The position numbers were made by a program, and so were the translations under genes. The notes below the pieces were generated by a model that had not been told where the DNA came from, did not search any database, and worked only from the letters and a program-made list of their open reading frames with translations. Below, in pieces: positions 1-7,207 of a DNA stretch of 51,042 nucleotides. Source of the DNA: QYQD01 sp040754095 (GTDB lineage: Bacteria > Desulfobacterota > QYQD01); NCBI GenBank assembly GCA_040754095.1, contig JBFMFO010000019.1, positions 1-51,042 of the forward strand, written 5' to 3'. Each line of letters begins with the position of its first letter. Positions within the stretch are counted from its first letter, which is position 1.

Positions 1-129
1 TTAGATATGACATCTGAGGATAAGATAGTCGGAATAGAAATTCTTAATGCTTCCAAGAAAATGAATATTAAAACAATTCTCTCCTACGAACTCGAACTTG
101 ATAATAAATTGATTCGAAAAAGCGCCTAA
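1..129 (+). CDS. DUF2283 family protein, C-terminal fragment
   Basis: The window opens inside a reading frame of 42 codons ending in TAA at 127-129. The visible peptide contains VGIEILNASKKM, the typical end of DUF2283 proteins, small proteins of unknown biochemical function often found beside toxin-like partners such as DUF4258 proteins. The start and any partner gene lie outside the window. The frame fits the family well, but only the last 42 residues can be seen. Confidence 0.7.
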   Translation, partial: LDMTSEDKIVGIEILNASKKMNIKTILSYELELDNKLIRKSA

Positions 130-437
130 TCAGGTAACCGGGGGCTTCTCTCCCCCGGTCCCCACACCACCTGGCATCCGCCTATCTGAGGCGGAATAGT
201 GAACGTTCAGCTTTCGGCCGTGCCAAAGGCAGATTCGCCGCGGCGAACCTAGCGGCCTTCAGACAGTCTCTTATGATTCCGCCCTTGCCTTCGTCCAGCA
301 CTTTTGCTAAGGTATCAACATATTAGCAGGGTTCACCCTGTTAAATTTCCAAATAACAGCTTGCAGTTCAGTTCAACAGGATTTTTTACGGTCGGCTTCG
401 CGCCGTAAAAACTATTATTCGTTGGGAGCATGAACGA
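130..437. other. structured non-coding stretch, possible mobile-element remnant
   Basis: No convincing gene. The stretch holds several small perfect stem-loops: 8-bp arms at 137-144/152-159, 6-bp arms at 178-183/189-194, 6-bp arms at 327-332/335-340, and 9-bp arms at 383-391/403-411. The text after the first hairpin resembles sequence often seen beside group II intron reverse transcriptases, but no intron ORF or domain V is visible. It may be a decayed element edge. Confidence 0.3.
371..427 (+). repeat. weak attC-like imperfect palindrome
   Basis: A 57-nt segment begins with GTTCAAC, which fits the integron R'' form RYYYAAC. It ends with GTTGGGA, close to the R' form GTTRRRY but with a wrong last base. 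A 9-bp stem (383-391/403-411) lies between them, and a gene starts 11 nt downstream. This is the geometry of a short attC site, but no integrase and no second site were seen, so it may be chance. Confidence 0.2.
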
Positions 438-896
438 ATGACATCTGAATTGAAGACGCACCTATCAAAGCAACTGGCTGAGGCGCAGTCGAAGTACACA
501 TATTTCCTGTTGGCCGTTGCGGCATCGGCTATTGCCCTTGCCGTTCAACGTACAACGGGTAGTCCATTGACATCGAGTATGATCCCGTTGGGATTGGCTG
601 TCGCATGTTGGGCTGGTTCTTTCTTTGCTGGTTGCCGTAACAGAGCCTACTTCAGCTCAACGCTCTACGCGAATGCTGCACTTCTGCAGGTAAAAGATGG
701 CACCCATCCGGATGTTCCCCGACATCCTGATGCGGTGGCTGCCGCTGCCGAAGGCGTCAGAACCGCAGCAGAACACAATTCATCAATGGCCAACTTCTGG
801 GGACATTTACAGTTCCGCCTTCTGGTACTGGGTGCTGTATGCTTTTTGTTTTGGCATCTTATTGAAATGATGAGCGTTGTTTCCAGTGCTAAGTAG
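438..896 (+). CDS. small membrane protein of unknown function
   Basis: A protein of 152 residues with hydrophobic segments at about 22-37, 47-65 and 125-145, suggesting three membrane helices. A soluble stretch rich in Ala, His and Asn (about 70-122) lies between helices two and three. A GGGAG at 424-428 precedes the ATG with suitable spacing; the ATG at 430 runs into a stop at once and is not used. It is followed by two genes on the same strand, the next being nuclease-like, so it could belong to a small defence or cassette cluster. I do not recognise the family. Confidence 0.6.
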   Translation: MTSELKTHLSKQLAEAQSKYTYFLLAVAASAIALAVQRTTGSPLTSSMIPLGLAVACWAGSFFAGCRNRAYFSSTLYANAALLQVKDGTHPDVPRHPDAVAAAAEGVRTAAEHNSSMANFWGHLQFRLLVLGAVCFLFWHLIEMMSVVSSAK

Positions 897-977
897 CTCG
901 CAAGTAGTCCTTCAACCTTAGACCGCAAATGGCGCGAACGGGTGCTGAGATGAGCATTGAGGGAGGAAAGATAGAGA

Positions 978-1514
978 ATGACGAATGGTAATCGAAAGCG
1001 GATATTTGGTGACAAGGTGGAATTCAAATCCCTTTCATGTGCGCCAGTGAACGAACTTGGTGTCGTTTATCTGTTCGGGGTTTTGCACGATACTTTCGAC
1101 TTCAAGCTCGAGTCCATCCAGTCTGGTTATCCAGACTGTTTAGCCAGGCGTAAAGTCGGTAATAATCGCTGGGAGGAAGTCAGAATCGAGTTCGAATATG
1201 ACAGTCGTTCGTTCAAAACGCACGGCCACGATCCATCGGGAGTTGATGTCATCATTTGCTGGACACACAACTGGAAGGAATGTCCGAAGAGGATTGAGGT
1301 TATCGAACTTTCATCGTTTCTTGGAGATGCAGAGCAGATTGACAAACAAATACAAAAGAAAAAGACTCTCACCGAATGGCAATTGTTCTGCCAGCAGAAG
1401 CGTCTCGAAGGTTTGGCGTTTACTGAAATAGTGCGGCTTTGGAAAAAGCAAAAATATGAGAAAAGGCCCAACAAGGCTAATTCAGCCGACACAAAACAAC
1501 GTGCGGCTGATTAG
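978..1514 (+). CDS. PD-(D/E)XK-like nuclease-fold protein
   Basis: A protein of 178 residues. Residues 24-112 match a recurring domain with the pattern N-E-x-G-V-V, YPD (D53), EFE (E71, E73), HGHDP (82-86), D90 and W-x-H-N-W (95-99), which looks like a restriction-endonuclease-like fold with D53 and E71/E73 as candidate metal ligands. The C-terminal 60 residues are helical and Lys-rich, possibly DNA-contacting. GGGAGG at 961-966 precedes the ATG. It lies just ahead of the EVE/nuclease gene, which suggests a shared role in DNA restriction; substrate and activity are unknown. The family resemblance is from memory of the motif, not a search. Confidence 0.6.
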   Translation: MTNGNRKRIFGDKVEFKSLSCAPVNELGVVYLFGVLHDTFDFKLESIQSGYPDCLARRKVGNNRWEEVRIEFEYDSRSFKTHGHDPSGVDVIICWTHNWKECPKRIEVIELSSFLGDAEQIDKQIQKKKTLTEWQLFCQQKRLEGLAFTEIVRLWKKQKYEKRPNKANSADTKQRAAD

Positions 1515-1564
1515 CAGCGTTCGTCGACGAGAAAAACACATAGAAGAAGTGGATATTTAAAAAC

Positions 1565-3100
1565 ATGCGGTTCAATAAATTCACATGGGAACTTTATTCC
1601 GGTTCAAAGCGAGGAGTAAAAGTTATCAGGAAATTTTCACGGGTGACTGATAGATTCATCGAATCAGAAGACAGAGTAATTACCTGGGAATTTTCCGATG
1701 AATATAAAAACCAATATCCTGTTGAAAAAGTCTCCATCAACGTCCAACAGTTGATTTATGACGCAGCTTCACAAGTCAAGTTCAAAAACTTGGATGATGC
1801 AAATCGCTACTACGAAAGAATTCTGTTTCGAAAAGGCGTTCCTTTTAAAATGGCCGACAAGAAAGGCAAAATGGACATCATTTACGTTTTTGGAGAAGAT
1901 GATAGTGATTGGTATGATTATGTGGCGGCCGTATCACTTGGACTATATTCAGCACATCCAGATTATTTCTTGCCATATAATTTCCGCTGTAAATTTAATC
2001 AACTGGAGGAAATTCATGAGGAGTTCAATATTCCGATGCCGCCTGTCCCTGGCAAATTTAAAAAAGACGACAGAGGGCTCTATTATCTTTCGATAAATAA
2101 GGCATGGCAGGAGTTTCGCAATCTTCACGGGCTTTCCCCTGCCGAGACGTGTGCCTTCCTATATGATTTCGCTCCAGAATTTGTTACTCCAATGGACTCA
2201 AGAGATTTGCCATTACCTTCAAAAGTATGGCTGTCCACCGGCGGCGCATGGGACTTTGAATTTCTTGAGAAGTCGAAGGAAAACAGCATAAGCCGATGGG
2301 GTGGAAATCCAGCCGTTCGTAGAGGTGATATTATTTTGATGTACTGCGTTAGTCCTCACAAGTGTATCCATTCCATCTGGCGTGCTTGTTCTGATGGATT
2401 TATTGATCCATTTTTCCACTACCATGGAACGATTTGGATTTGCGGGAGGGTCAAGACAGTTCCCGTACCTTTTGCTGAATTGAAAGAAGACCCATTGCTT
2501 TCTCAAAAGGCGGCGGTCAAAGCTCATTTTCAAGGCCCAAGCAGCAAGGCATCTTGCACAGTTGAAGAGTATGAAGCAATTTTAAAAATAATGAAAAATA
2601 AGGGGCAAGACTTATCGGTACTGCCGAGAATTCCCCTAAGAGATGAATTGCCTCAAGTAAAACTTCAGGACGAGCATGATGTGGAAATACAACTTATTGA
2701 ACCTTTTCTTGAAAGGCTTGGTTATAAGAAATCCGATTGGGTAAGGCAAATGCCAATCAAAATGGGCAGGGGCGAACGCAACTACCCTGATTACGCAATT
2801 GGGGCAAAGACCAAACATGGAGATGAAAGTGCCAGAATGGTTTTGGAATCAAAATATCAATTGAGTTCACACAGGGAGTTTATTGATGCATTTATGCAAG
2901 CTAAATCATATGCTTTGCGCCTTCAGTCAAAAATAATGGCTATGGCTGCCAAGGAAGGGGTCTGGGTGTTCCCCCCGAAAGATGAAAGTTTTGATATAAA
3001 AAGAGTAATTCATAAAACATGGGGCGAGTTGAATCATCCTGATGAGTTTCATGAATTGCGAAAATACATTGGAAGAAATGAAGTATTTCAAAGAAGATAA
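1565..3100 (+). CDS. EVE/PUA-like and PD-(D/E)XK nuclease protein, candidate modification-dependent restriction factor
   Basis: A soluble protein of 511 residues. Residues 1-215 are unrecognised. Residues about 218-325 (VWLSTGG, then RRGDIILMYC, then a WICGRV strand) resemble the EVE/PUA-like fold that recognises modified bases. Residues about 368-470 resemble the nuclease domain at the start of type I HsdR subunits: E373, PDY with D409, ESK (E428, K430) and Q445 form a plausible PD-(D/E)XK site. A base reader joined to a nuclease is the layout of modification-dependent restriction enzymes, but no motor domain is present. The gene looks richer in A+T than the housekeeping genes, consistent with transfer. 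Start chosen at the first ATG after a purine-rich GAAGAAGTGG. Confidence 0.6.
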   Translation: MRFNKFTWELYSGSKRGVKVIRKFSRVTDRFIESEDRVITWEFSDEYKNQYPVEKVSINVQQLIYDAASQVKFKNLDDANRYYERILFRKGVPFKMADKKGKMDIIYVFGEDDSDWYDYVAAVSLGLYSAHPDYFLPYNFRCKFNQLEEIHEEFNIPMPPVPGKFKKDDRGLYYLSINKAWQEFRNLHGLSPAETCAFLYDFAPEFVTPMDSRDLPLPSKVWLSTGGAWDFEFLEKSKENSISRWGGNPAVRRGDIILMYCVSPHKCIHSIWRACSDGFIDPFFHYHGTIWICGRVKTVPVPFAELKEDPLLSQKAAVKAHFQGPSSKASCTVEEYEAILKIMKNKGQDLSVLPRIPLRDELPQVKLQDEHDVEIQLIEPFLERLGYKKSDWVRQMPIKMGRGERNYPDYAIGAKTKHGDESARMVLESKYQLSSHREFIDAFMQAKSYALRLQSKIMAMAAKEGVWVFPPKDESFDIKRVIHKTWGELNHPDEFHELRKYIGRNEVFQRR

Positions 3101-3125
3101 TATCGATCGAAAGACGGACAATTCA

Positions 3126-3361
3126 GGATACTACAAGTCCATGCATCCAAACCCGCATCCACGGTGTGGATGATGGAGGGCGTGGGGGCAGAAGGGCGGG
3201 GCGTTCGTGTTGAACGTGCGTAGCTTTGGCCCATCCATTTTCCTCTTGAACATGCATAGCGAGCGAATACGATGCATTTTACCTTGCATACGGAGATTCC
3301 CCGTCCGCCGCAGGCGGGCTGCGGGGAGCTTCAATCGCAGGCACCAATTCTTGTAGTATCC
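3126..3361. mobile_element. 236-bp MITE-like element with 12-bp terminal inverted repeats
   Basis: GGATACTACAAG at 3126-3137 is the exact reverse complement of CTTGTAGTATCC at 3350-3361. The interior has no credible gene. It carries a 7-bp hairpin (3156-3162/3166-3172) and one copy of a dispersed repeat (3244-3335). It begins 25 bp after the EVE/nuclease gene stop. Perfect 12-bp ends on a short non-coding segment are what a non-autonomous transposable element shows. No target duplication is obvious. Confidence 0.5.
3244..3335 (-). repeat. dispersed repeat family A, copy 1
   Basis: On the plus strand it starts with CTTGAACATGCATAGC, contains GATGCATTTTACCTTGCATA and a GC-rich hairpin core, and ends in GGGAGCTTCAAT. 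Other copies lie at 8661-8734 (divergent), 18081-18213 and 36877-36959. Read on the minus strand it has a long open frame, also seen translated inside the M48 gene. Confidence 0.8.
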
Positions 3362-3398
3362 CGAAAGGCAAATTATTAATTTGGGTGTCTTAGAAAGG
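3361..3398 (+). repeat. imperfect direct repeat, upstream copy (34/38 with 5093-5130)
   Basis: This 38-bp stretch matches 5093-5130 at 34 positions. The two copies flank the ATPase gene in the same orientation. In one frame both read ERQ-(I/V)-I-(N/D)-LG-(V/M)-LER, so they may be ends of a decayed duplicated gene or marks of cassette insertion. Confidence 0.6.
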
Positions 3399-3709
3399 CT
3401 CTGGGGAATCTTAAGGATTGTCTTTAAGTAATTTAATAAGAAGCAGCATAACTGTTTGATCCCGTTTTCACAATTGAGAGATGACGATAAAAATAAGGAC
3501 CGCGATCAGGTTCGCCATTATCCGGGTTTTGCCGGAAGAGCGGGGCTGAAAATTGTGTTTGCGTGACTTTGATGGAAAAGCGAGGGGGTTTCGTATCAGG
3601 GCGGAAGAAAGAGTCGCCCTCCCGGACGAGCGCGATTATCACAATTCGAGGGATCATTGCTGAGTTGAGGAAGGATATTTAGGATTCGGCATGACAGCGG
3701 CAGGAAAAA
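3399..3709. other. intergenic stretch without a recognised gene
   Basis: About 310 bp between the direct repeat and the ATPase promoter. Possible frames here are short and lack family signals. Nothing else was recognised. Confidence 0.5.
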
Positions 3710-3738
3710 TTGACAATCTCCATAGATTGCATTATACT
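3710..3738 (+). promoter_or_regulatory. sigma-70-type promoter of the ATPase gene
   Basis: TTGACA at 3710-3715, a 17-bp spacer and TATACT at 3733-3738 give a near-consensus vegetative promoter. The ATG at 3769 lies 30 bp downstream behind GGAGAGG at 3758-3764. Confidence 0.75.
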
Positions 3739-3768
3739 TCACCATAAGTTCCCATATGGAGAGGTATA

Positions 3769-5058
3769 ATGATATTCTATGACGCTTTCGTTTTCTGGAA
3801 CCCGTGGTGGACAGGAGAAATAGACTGGCTGAAGGCCCATGAAAGAGCCGACCTCTTATCTCTGAGACAGCTTTTCGGCAGAAAAGAGATACTCACGATC
3901 AGCGGCGTCAGGAGAAGCGGCAAGACGACCATGCTGCATCTCCTTATCGATCTCCTACTGAGAGAGGACGTGCCCGCCCGCAATATCCTTCATCTCAATT
4001 TAGAGGACCCCGCCGTCAAGGATACCTCGTTATATGATCTTTACGAGAAATATCTTGCGTTCATGAACCCTTCCGGCAAGGTGTATATCTTTCTCGATGA
4101 AGTCCAGGAGATAGAGGGCTGGCAGAAGGATCTGCGGAAGCTCTATGACGGAGTGCGGGGCCTGAAGATGGTGGTCACGGGTTCTAACTCCTCCCTGTTG
4201 AAGGGGGAATACGCAACGCTCCTGACGGGGAGGACGATTCCGCATGAGGTCTATCCCTTCTCTTTTCGGGAAATCGTAAAACTTAGGGGCATTCTCACGG
4301 ACTTCGCGTTGCCTGCCATCATAAGCAGGAGGGCACGGATACGGCACGCCTTTAGCGAATACCTTTTGTACGGGGGCTTTCCCGAGGTCGTCAATGAGGA
4401 AAACACAAAGCTGAAGACCGCGCTTTTGAAGGAATATTACAACGGCATTCTGACGAGGGACGTTATCAGGAGATATGCCATACGGCGGCCGAAACAATAC
4501 GAAAAAGCCGCGCATTTTCTGATGAGTAACGCGACGGCCCCGTTCAGCGTGAAGAACCTCTCCGGGCTTGTCGACGTCAACGTGCATACCCTTGAGGAGT
4601 ATATAGGCTATCTCGAAGACGTCTACCTCCTCTTCGGCGTTAATCATTTTTCGTACAGTTTGAAAAAACAGATAACCTATCCGAGAAAGGCATACTGCGT
4701 GGACAACGGTTTCATCAGCGCCGTTTCATTCAAGTTCTCGGAAGACGCGGGTAGGCTCCTTGAAAATGCAGTCTTTGCTGCGCTCAAGGCGGCGGGGCGG
4801 GAGTGCTATTACTGGAAGGGGAAAAGAGAATGCGATTTCATCGTAAAAGAAGGCAAGGTCGTCAGCGATGCCATACAAGTGAGTTATTCCTTGAAAGATG
4901 CCGGCACAAGAAAGAGAGAGCTTGAGGGTCTCCTTGAGGCCATGAGGGAGTTCAAGCTCAAAAAAGGGACGATTCTCACCCATGATGAATCAGAGGACAT
5001 TTCCATGGAGGGCAGGAAAATCGAGGTACTCCCCGTGTGGCAGTGGCTGCTGAGATAA
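3769..5058 (+). CDS. AAA ATPase with C-terminal DUF4143 domain
   Basis: A protein of 429 residues. The N-terminal AAA domain has Walker A GVRRSGKTT, Walker B VYIFLDEVQ and the VVTGSNSSLL sensor segment. The C-terminal half is DUF4143, with the ECDFIV and IQV strands of a restriction-endonuclease-like fold near the end. This is the common AAA_14/DUF4143 family, widespread and often mobile, with no established role; links to toxin-antitoxin or defence are guesses. It has its own strong promoter, stands alone, and lies between 38-bp direct repeats, so it may have arrived as a unit. The start is set by GGAGAGG five bases upstream. Confidence 0.85.
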   Translation: MIFYDAFVFWNPWWTGEIDWLKAHERADLLSLRQLFGRKEILTISGVRRSGKTTMLHLLIDLLLREDVPARNILHLNLEDPAVKDTSLYDLYEKYLAFMNPSGKVYIFLDEVQEIEGWQKDLRKLYDGVRGLKMVVTGSNSSLLKGEYATLLTGRTIPHEVYPFSFREIVKLRGILTDFALPAIISRRARIRHAFSEYLLYGGFPEVVNEENTKLKTALLKEYYNGILTRDVIRRYAIRRPKQYEKAAHFLMSNATAPFSVKNLSGLVDVNVHTLEEYIGYLEDVYLLFGVNHFSYSLKKQITYPRKAYCVDNGFISAVSFKFSEDAGRLLENAVFAALKAAGRECYYWKGKRECDFIVKEGKVVSDAIQVSYSLKDAGTRKRELEGLLEAMREFKLKKGTILTHDESEDISMEGRKIEVLPVWQWLLR

Positions 5059-5092
5059 TATGAAACAGGTTCACAAGGAGGTCTGAAATATT

Positions 5093-5130
5093 CCGAAAGG
5101 CAAGTTATTGATTTGGGTATGTTAGAAAGG
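5093..5130 (+). repeat. imperfect direct repeat, downstream copy
   Basis: Partner of 3361-3398. Here the frame continues as SERQVIDLGMLERFFA before a stop, which reads like a genuine protein C-terminus and supports a relict-gene origin. Confidence 0.6.
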
Positions 5131-5372
5131 TTTTTCGCCTAACTAAAATCTGCAGCGAACCATTTTTCTTGCCGTAAGGGATATTTTGTGCGTAATATAT
5201 AAATTTCAGAATCCAAACTCCAAATGAAACAGCCGTGTCTCAAGGAGACGAGACACAAAGGACAAAGAAAACAATCCCCCCTCATTCCCCCTTTAGTAAA
5301 GGGGGAAATACGTTTGGACAATAAATTTTTTGTGCGCTCTGTAGTTATATGCAAAAGATAAAGGGGTCAAAA
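5131..5372. repeat. intergenic stretch with hairpin repeats
   Basis: No gene was seen. A 7-bp hairpin (GTGTCTC/GAGACAC, about 5233-5254) and a perfect 11-bp hairpin (TTCCCCCTTTA at 5285-5295 with TAAAGGGGGAA at 5297-5307) lie upstream of proC. Similar C/T-then-G/A hairpin text recurs near 50.8 kb, so this is another dispersed repeat type. Confidence 0.6.
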
Positions 5373-6200
5373 ATGGGGCTAAAAGGTAAAATAGGGTTTA
5401 TTGGTGGCGGAAAGATGGGAGAGGCCCTCCTTAAGGGTCTGCTTAAAGCCAAAGAGGTAAAGTCCGAACAGGTCTGTGCGTTCGACGCCAGCGCCGTTTG
5501 CCTGGAACATCTTAAAGAGGCGTACGGCATCAATATCTGCCGGAGCAACCAGGAACTGGCCGCCCAAAGTGATGTAATCGTATTGGCGGTCAAACCCCAG
5601 GTGATGGGCGCAGTCCTGGACGAAATAAAGTCCGGGGTGACAGCGAAACACCTGGTTATTTCCATTGCGGCGGGCATCCCTCTGCCATATCTGGAAAGCA
5701 GGCTGCCGGAAAAGAGCCGTGTCATCCGGGTCATGCCGAATACCCCGGCCCTTATCGGGGAGGGAGCGGCGGCCATGGCCAAAGGTAAATATGCCGGCGT
5801 AAGGGACTTGCAGGTTGCCGAGCAGGTATTCTCTGCGGTAGGGAGGACGGTAATTGTTGAAGAAAAGTATCTTGATGCCGTCACCGGTCTTTCCGGGAGC
5901 GGTCCGGCCTACGTATTTGCCATTATGGAGGCCTTCATTGATGCCGGAGTCAGGATGGGACTTTCCCGTGAGGTGGCCAGGGCGCTTACTTTACAGACCG
6001 TACTCGGTTCGGTAAAATTGGCTATGGAGTCGGGTGAGCACCTGGGCTGTCTTAAAGATATGGTCACCTCGCCCGGCGGCACCACCATAGCCGGTTTGCA
6101 TGTCATGGCCAGGGCCGGTCTCAACGGCATTCTGATGGATGCGGTCGAGGCGGCCACCAGAAGATCGCAGGAGTTAAGGGAAGAGGTTTTAAAAAGTTAG
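5373..6200 (+). CDS. proC: pyrroline-5-carboxylate reductase
   Basis: A protein of 275 residues that catalyses the last step of proline synthesis, NAD(P)H reduction of 1-pyrroline-5-carboxylate, in the cytoplasm. The Rossmann motif IGFIGGGKMGEAL is at the N-terminus, VMPNTPALIGEG in the middle, and the family signature DMVTSPGGTTIAGL near the C-terminus. The start at 5373 is preferred over the ATG at 5349 because AAGGGG (5361-5366) stands six bases before it and the Rossmann strand then begins as is usual. It is monocistronic in appearance, with rubrerythrin following after 86 bp. Confidence 0.95.
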   Translation: MGLKGKIGFIGGGKMGEALLKGLLKAKEVKSEQVCAFDASAVCLEHLKEAYGINICRSNQELAAQSDVIVLAVKPQVMGAVLDEIKSGVTAKHLVISIAAGIPLPYLESRLPEKSRVIRVMPNTPALIGEGAAAMAKGKYAGVRDLQVAEQVFSAVGRTVIVEEKYLDAVTGLSGSGPAYVFAIMEAFIDAGVRMGLSREVARALTLQTVLGSVKLAMESGEHLGCLKDMVTSPGGTTIAGLHVMARAGLNGILMDAVEAATRRSQELREEVLKS

Positions 6201-6286
6201 GGCAGATGCGGGTAATTTTTATATTGTTAAAAACAATGGGAAGCTGATAACATATAAAAAATCGCTTGATCCTGGAGGTAAAGACC

Positions 6287-6871
6287 ATGAAGAAGACTAT
6301 TGAAAATCTGGTCAAGGCATTTATCGGCGAGAGCCAGGCCAGTAACAGGTATTCCTTCTACTCTAAGATTGCAAAGAAAGAAGGGTTTGAACAGATCGCC
6401 GAGATTTTCCTCATTACCGCGGAGAATGAAAAAGAACACGCCAGTTGGCTGTTCAAGCTGATCAATGAATTAAAAAAGAAGAGCGCTGAGAAGCTGGACG
6501 AGATCACGGTGGAAGCCACCGCTCCAACCGTGCTGGGCACTACGGCTGAAAACCTGAAGGCCGCCATCGCGGGCGAGCATTATGAATATACCAGCATGTA
6601 TCCTGAATTTGCGGATACGGCGGAAAATGAAGGGCTTCCGGAGATCGCGCTGCGGTTACGTGCTATTGCCAAGGCCGAAGAGCATCACGAGGAAAGATAT
6701 AAAAAATTACTTAAAGAGGTTGAGGCCGGCACTGTCTTCAGGAAAGAAAAAGAGGTGGCGTGGGTCTGCCGGGAATGCGGTTATGTGCACTTCGGGACCG
6801 AGCCGCCGGAAAAATGCCCTTCCTGCGATCACGAGAGAAGCTACTATCAGGTTAAGTGTGAGGAGTATTGA
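6287..6871 (+). CDS. rbr: rubrerythrin
   Basis: A protein of 194 residues that detoxifies hydrogen peroxide in anaerobes using a diiron centre fed by a rubredoxin-like iron. The ferritin-like domain shows E-x-x-H style ligands (GESQASNRY, ENEKEHASW, GEHYEYTSMYPEF, KAEEHHEERY). The C-terminal rubredoxin-like domain has CRECGYVH and CPSCDH. GGAGG at 6274-6278 sets the ATG at 6287. A strong terminator follows. Its presence fits an anaerobic lifestyle. Confidence 0.95.
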   Translation: MKKTIENLVKAFIGESQASNRYSFYSKIAKKEGFEQIAEIFLITAENEKEHASWLFKLINELKKKSAEKLDEITVEATAPTVLGTTAENLKAAIAGEHYEYTSMYPEFADTAENEGLPEIALRLRAIAKAEEHHEERYKKLLKEVEAGTVFRKEKEVAWVCRECGYVHFGTEPPEKCPSCDHERSYYQVKCEEY

Positions 6872-6900
6872 TTTCATAGAGTTGCACAGGCAAATAAAAA

Positions 6901-6935
6901 GGGGCTAACCGTTTATAGTTAGCCCCTTAATTTTT
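6901..6935 (+). terminator. rho-independent terminator of rubrerythrin
   Basis: A perfect 9-bp stem (GGGGCTAAC / GTTAGCCCC) with an 8-nt loop is followed by a T-rich run. It lies 30 bp after the rubrerythrin stop and abuts the 3' end of tRNA-Glu on the other strand. Confidence 0.9.
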
Positions 6936-7012
6936 GGCGTCCCCAACCGGATTTGAACCGGTGTTGCCGGCGTGAAAGGCCGGTGTCCTGGACCTGACTA
7001 GACGATGGGGAC
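6935..7012 (-). tRNA. tRNA-Glu (anticodon UUC), CCA encoded
   Basis: On the minus strand it begins GTCCCCATCGTCTAG and closes with an acceptor stem that pairs with this start, followed by G and an encoded CCA. The anticodon loop reads CTTTCAC with anticodon TTC, and the T arm has GGTTCAAATCC. It is 78 nt with CCA, 24 bp from tRNA-Lys in the same direction. Confidence 0.95.
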
Positions 7013-7036
7013 GTGTTTCATTATTCTATTATTTAC

Positions 7037-7112
7037 TGGTGGGCCGTGCTGGACTCGAACCAGCGACTCTCTGCTTAAAAGGCAGATACTCTACCACCTG
7101 AGTTAACGGCCC
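7037..7112 (-). tRNA. tRNA-Lys (anticodon UUU), CCA encoded
   Basis: On the minus strand it begins GGGCCGTTAACTCAG, and its acceptor stem pairs with CGGCCC before A and CCA. The anticodon stem is CTGCC/GGCAG-like around TTTTAAG with anticodon TTT, and the T arm reads GGTTCGAGTCC. It is 76 nt and lies between pfk and tRNA-Glu. Confidence 0.95.
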
Positions 7113-7207
7113 GCATTTGCAGGAAAGAGGCCGTATAGCTAACATATAGAGAGCAAGCTTGTCAAGGCCAAATTGCCCCGCTACTTTACCAGACATTCGC
7201 AATGGAA

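Noticed and set aside
3131..3334. A minus-strand frame of 67 codons
   Set aside because: It is the translation of the family A repeat and the MITE-like element; the same peptide appears only where the repeat does.
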